Shown here in pieces: positions 61,100 through 64,000 of a DNA stretch of 64,000 bases. Position 1 is the stretch's first letter. Each line of letters begins with the position of its first letter. The notes under the pieces are model-generated. The model was given only the letters and a program-made list of their open reading frames with translations, had not been told where the DNA came from and did not search any database. The position numbers and the translations under genes are program-made. Source of the DNA: SIG78 sp045635745 (GTDB lineage: Bacteria; Verrucomicrobiota; Lentisphaeria; Victivallales; Victivallaceae); assembly GCA_045635745.1 (NCBI GenBank), contig JAZTWG010000055.1, positions 1-64,000 on the forward strand, given 5' to 3'.

Positions 61100-61107
61100 C
61101 AATACAA
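61079..61107 (-). promoter_or_regulatory. pdxS promoter, overlapping face-to-face
   Basis: Minus strand TTGTAT (61102-61107), 17-bp spacer, TATATT (61079-61084). It shares nearly all its bases with the opposite promoter, so the two cannot be occupied together. Confidence 0.5.
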
Positions 61108-61120
61108 ACATTGAAATTGT

Positions 61121-62542
61121 ATGGATTACAATAAAATGCCAACAAACTCTTTCAACAATTTTTATTTAAGCTGGACTCCGGACAAAACCAAACTCAAGAG
61201 ACCGTATTATCTTACTCTTGCCAATGCGCTGGAAGCAGATATCGTTTCCGGTAAATTGGCCGCCGGTACCAAGCTGCCGCCGCAGCGGGAGCTGGCAGAT
61301 TATCTGGATTTGAACTTTACGACCATTACTCAAGCCTACAATCTCTGCCGGGAGCGCAGATTGATCTACGGCGTGACCGGCAAAGGCACATTTGTTTCGC
61401 CGCTGCCCGGCAAAAACAATATGCAGCAGTCTGTACGGGTGCCCGGTCTGATCGAATTGGGGTTGTTGAAGGGCTTTGATCAAATCAAAGCGCCGATCAT
61501 CGAGGCCAGCGAAAATGTTTTGAAAAAGGGGTATATTGAAGAACTTTACTCGTATACCGGAGTCGCCGGACATTTGCATCAGCGTGCCGCCGGAGCCCAT
61601 TGGATGAAACAAATGGATGTGCATACCGACAGCGAACACACCGCCATATTTTCCGGGGCACAGAATATCATCAGCGCGGCAATGCTTTCTCTTTTTAAGA
61701 TCGGCGATAAGATCGCGGTCGATGAGTTTACTTATTCCAATCTGATCGGTACTGCGCACCTTTCGCACATCAGACTGATCCCGGTAAGCGGCGATGCTGA
61801 CGGTATGATCCCCGGCGAATTGGAGCAAATCTGCAGCAAAGAAGGCATCAGCGGCATTTTTCTGATGCCCAACTGTGCCAATCCCACAACTTGCACCATT
61901 CCGGAAAAGCGCAAAGATGAACTGGCAGCTGTTATTGCACGGCACAAGCTTATCCTGCTTGAAGACGATAATACCGGTATTCCGCAGATCACCGGCGAAA
62001 CTTATCACTCCATGTTCTCCAGACTGCCGGAGCAGACAATTTACATATGCAACTCCACCATGGCTCTGTGCAACGGGTTGCGGGTGGCTTTTGCGGCTTT
62101 TCCGGAAAACTTCCGGATACCGCTTTTAAATGCATTGTTTCATTTGAATATCAAAACTTCGTCGCTGGATGCCGAGATCATGACGGAGCTGATTTTAAGC
62201 GGTAAAGCTGCCAGAATTCTGGAACAGAAAGCAGAGCTTGCCCGGGAACGAAACCTTATATTCGACCGTTTTTTTCCTGATGCGGTCAAACCGGGAACTC
62301 CATCGGCATTTTTCCGCTGGCTGCCGCTGCCCAAACTGGCTATGGACGAAATGGAAATGGAGCGCCGGCTGCTTCAGCAGGGCGTCAGTGTTTACGGCTC
62401 TTACCGTTTTACCGTAACTCACACGCCATACAGTTTTATGCGCATAGCGATTTCATCGCCCAATGATATGAGCCAACTGGAAAAAGGTTGTAAAATCATT
62501 CGGGATTTTATCCGGAATTCTGTTGCCGATACTGGCTGGTAA
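61121..62542 (+). CDS. MocR/PdxR-type regulator lacking the PLP lysine
   Basis: 473 residues: a GntR winged helix (about 24-92, LPPQRELADYLDLNFTTITQAYN) and an aminotransferase fold type I domain (about 110-465). Family landmarks are SGAQNIISAAMLSL, MPNCANPTTC and LLEDDN. In the segment YICNSTMALCNGLR (308-321), which aligns with YVGTFSKTLFPALR, Met314 occupies the place of the Schiff-base lysine. Divergent from pdxS, so a PdxR-like role is likely, but it cannot form the usual internal aldimine. PLP could bind non-covalently, or another ligand may be sensed. Confidence 0.85.
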   Translation: MDYNKMPTNSFNNFYLSWTPDKTKLKRPYYLTLANALEADIVSGKLAAGTKLPPQRELADYLDLNFTTITQAYNLCRERRLIYGVTGKGTFVSPLPGKNNMQQSVRVPGLIELGLLKGFDQIKAPIIEASENVLKKGYIEELYSYTGVAGHLHQRAAGAHWMKQMDVHTDSEHTAIFSGAQNIISAAMLSLFKIGDKIAVDEFTYSNLIGTAHLSHIRLIPVSGDADGMIPGELEQICSKEGISGIFLMPNCANPTTCTIPEKRKDELAAVIARHKLILLEDDNTGIPQITGETYHSMFSRLPEQTIYICNSTMALCNGLRVAFAAFPENFRIPLLNALFHLNIKTSSLDAEIMTELILSGKAARILEQKAELARERNLIFDRFFPDAVKPGTPSAFFRWLPLPKLAMDEMEMERRLLQQGVSVYGSYRFTVTHTPYSFMRIAISSPNDMSQLEKGCKIIRDFIRNSVADTGW

Positions 62543-62593
62543 AAATATTTCCGACTCATTATTCTGCGTGCCGGCTTACGCTGAAAAACGTGC

Positions 62594-63112
62594 TTACTGC
62601 AATACTGCAATACCGGGATAATGGCGGTATTTTTCTTCGGAATCCATCCCGCAGCCGATGAGATACCGGTCATCCATGAAAAATCCGGCCCAGTCGGCGT
62701 GCGCCACACCTTCGGGGCGGTCGAGTTCTTTTTCCACAAGGACAGCCGTTTTTACGCTCAAAGCGCCCATTTCCAACAGCGTGTTCTGAATTGCTTTGAG
62801 CGCTCTTCCTGTATCGAGAACTTCATCCACGATCAGGATATTGCGGCCGGCAGGGTCAAGCTTCAGCGTGGAACGCAGCTGAACAACTCCGGAACTGACA
62901 TTATGCTTGTAACTGCCGGCCGCAATGGAGTCGATGTATAAATCATCGAGTTTTATTGCTTCGGCTAATTTTGCAGCGAAAAACAAACCACCATTCATCA
63001 CCACGATCATTGTCAATGGCGCAGAACCGCAGGCAGCAGTAATTTCAGTGCCCAGTTCGCAAATTCTGCTGCTTACTTCTTCAGGCGTTTTTATGACTTC
63101 AATATTTTTCAT
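62594..63112 (-). CDS. hpt: Hypoxanthine phosphoribosyltransferase
   Basis: 172-residue purine-salvage enzyme of the PRTase fold. It has VVMNGGLFFAAKLAEAI near the start, the PRPP-binding loop ILIVDEVLDTGRAL, and the C-terminal WAGFFMDDRYLIGCGMD typical of HPRT. The start of the downstream UPF0210 gene lies outside the window. Confidence 0.93.
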   Translation of the reverse strand: MKNIEVIKTPEEVSSRICELGTEITAACGSAPLTMIVVMNGGLFFAAKLAEAIKLDDLYIDSIAAGSYKHNVSSGVVQLRSTLKLDPAGRNILIVDEVLDTGRALKAIQNTLLEMGALSVKTAVLVEKELDRPEGVAHADWAGFFMDDRYLIGCGMDSEEKYRHYPGIAVLQ

Positions 63113-63216
63113 GATAAAAATACATAAAATTTACAATTGTTGGGTTGCAGGAGGCAAACTTATGGCTCTGAGTACAGTAAAACGGCATCAGATTTCAAAC
63201 GGAATACTCTCCTTGG

Positions 63217-63247
63217 TGCCCCGGTAAGCTCTATTTATACCGGGGCA
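63217..63247 (-). terminator. Hairpin after the UPF0210 gene
   Basis: TGCCCCGGTA and TACCGGGGCA, perfect 10-bp stem, 11-nt loop, 28 bp after the stop codon. No T run follows on the minus strand, so termination is likely but not classical. Confidence 0.5.
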
Positions 63248-63274
63248 TTATCTTCCGCTGTGCACGATTATGGA

Positions 63275-64000
63275 TCAATTTTTCAAACTTTGCAGCGGCG
63301 CGGGAATGCGTCCGCCGCGTTTGATCATAATTTCCGGAGAAAAACGGGAAACCGGTATGACTGGCGCTTCGCCGAGCAGTCCGCCGAAACTGATCATGTC
63401 GCCGGCTTGGCCGGAAGGAATAAGTCGCACGGCAGTAGTTTTTGTATTGACCACCCCGATTGCGATCTCATCGGCAATAATACCGGAAATGATTTCTTCG
63501 CTGGTGTCACCCGGAATGGCGATCATATCCAGTCCCACTGAACAGACAGCGGTCATGGCTTCAAGTTTTTCAAGCGTAAGAGCACCGCATTTGGCCGCTT
63601 CGATCATACCGGCATCTTCGGAAACCGGGATGAATGCGCCCGAGAGGCCGCCTACGTGACTGGAAGCCATCACACCACCTTTTTTTACTGCATCATTGAG
63701 CATTGCAAGCGCGGCAGTTGTTCCGGGGCAGCCGCACTTTTCCAAGCCGATGGATTCCAGAATATATGCTACCGAATCCCCGATCGCCGGAGTGGGCGCA
63801 AGTGAAAGATCAACGATGCCAAAAGGAACATTGAGTCTTTCGCTGGCAAGTTTTGCCACCAGCTGGCCCACCCGGGTGATTTTGAAAGCGGTTCTTTTGA
63901 TGGTTTCTGCTATTTCCGTAAGATTGCATTCTGTGCCGGCACGACGGATGGCGGAAGCCACCACGCCGGGGCCTGAAACACCAACATTGATGACCGTTTC
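63275..64000 (-). CDS. UPF0210 (DUF711) protein, C-terminal part
   Basis: The frame is open to the window edge; 241 codons are visible. It contains VGVSGPGVVASAIRRAG at the edge, FGIVDLSLAPTPAIGDSVAYILESIGLEKCGCPGTTAALAMLNDAVKKGG and VGGLSGAFIPVSEDAGM, which are conserved in the UPF0210 family. The fold is related to anaerobic pyruvate formate-lyase-like barrels; function is unknown. The start is upstream of 64000. Confidence 0.85.
   Translation of the reverse strand, partial: ETVINVGVSGPGVVASAIRRAGTECNLTEIAETIKRTAFKITRVGQLVAKLASERLNVPFGIVDLSLAPTPAIGDSVAYILESIGLEKCGCPGTTAALAMLNDAVKKGGVMASSHVGGLSGAFIPVSEDAGMIEAAKCGALTLEKLEAMTAVCSVGLDMIAIPGDTSEEIISGIIADEIAIGVVNTKTTAVRLIPSGQAGDMISFGGLLGEAPVIPVSRFSPEIMIKRGGRIPAPLQSLKN

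Noticed and set aside
1..64000. Possible CRISPR array, prophage or complete insertion sequence
   Set aside because: No regularly spaced repeats, cas genes, phage structural genes or transposase were seen; the only repeats are the short elements listed.
1..64000. tRNA or rRNA genes
   Set aside because: Intergenic gaps were read for T-loop and anticodon-stem patterns and none was convincing; no rRNA-like stretch exists.

Overview
The window looks like chromosome from a free-living or host-associated member of the PVC superphylum, most likely Lentisphaerota (Victivallales-like). This is inferred from a pseudopilin of the FTLIELL type ending in a YVDGHV motif, secreted proteins pairing a family 9-like carbohydrate-binding domain with a TIM barrel, two neutral-ceramidase-like proteins, a DUF4434 protein, non-canonical Ser/Thr kinases and the general codon style. 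No rRNA, tRNA, CRISPR array or complete insertion sequence was seen.

Layout. 1-2500 is a visibly AT-richer metal/arsenic block on the plus strand: the end of an ArsP/COG0701 permease, a thioredoxin-type arsenate reductase, an ArsR/SmtB repressor and a zinc-type CDF exporter. The repressor gene and the exporter gene share an operator-like sequence. 2500-3180 is non-coding, with a broken HTH gene and stacked hairpins. 3183-15500 is a minus-strand run of exported proteins: an amidotransferase-like lipoprotein, a pseudopilin, two large paralogous CBM9-like/TIM-barrel proteins, a LamG-type protein and an SH3 protein, followed by a kinase, a ferredoxin-type aldo/keto reductase and an unknown secreted protein coupled to clpC. 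18150-19930 holds three small or unknown envelope genes. 20100-26000 contains an SGNH hydrolase, a short Wzz/BY-kinase-like protein and the complete dTDP-rhamnose operon rfbBACD. 26100-34640 has a MurQ/GKRP-like SIS protein, mutM, a ceramidase-like gene, an O-antigen-ligase-like gene, pdxB, a DUF1805 gene, a NifU-type scaffold and hslO. 34750-46600 has a second ceramidase-like gene, dinB coupled to a kinase and an HD protein, recX, a double-thioredoxin protein, an MFS transporter, prmC, a corA variant and an ECF sigma factor. 46800-53800 has yifB/comM, rlmI, larE, a GT4 glycosyltransferase, rsmG and a plsC-like gene. 53900-58220 carries rpmE, prfA, a DMT permease, larC and a GT2 glycosyltransferase. 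58290-64000 has DUF4434, a repeat pair, pdxT-pdxS with a divergent MocR-type regulator, hpt and the end of a UPF0210 gene.

How the genes work together. The metal block is a self-regulated detoxification unit. The rfb operon, chain-length protein, ligase and glycosyltransferases point to a rhamnose-containing surface polysaccharide. The CBM9-like/TIM-barrel, LamG, ceramidase-like and DUF4434 genes fit degradation of host or plant glycoconjugates. pdxST with its divergent regulator is a vitamin B6 unit, yet pdxB of the other B6 pathway also lies in the window. larE and larC occur separately without larA or larB.

Points most worth a second look are: the palindromic element built into the pseudopilin leader with a second copy nearby; the MocR-type regulator whose PLP lysine position is methionine; the ArsR/SmtB protein carrying both the alpha-3 cysteines and the complete SmtB alpha-5 ligand set; and the 69-bp repeat pair with a 12-bp inverted repeat after DUF4434. 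I did not find a clear multi-gene system of a wholly new kind.
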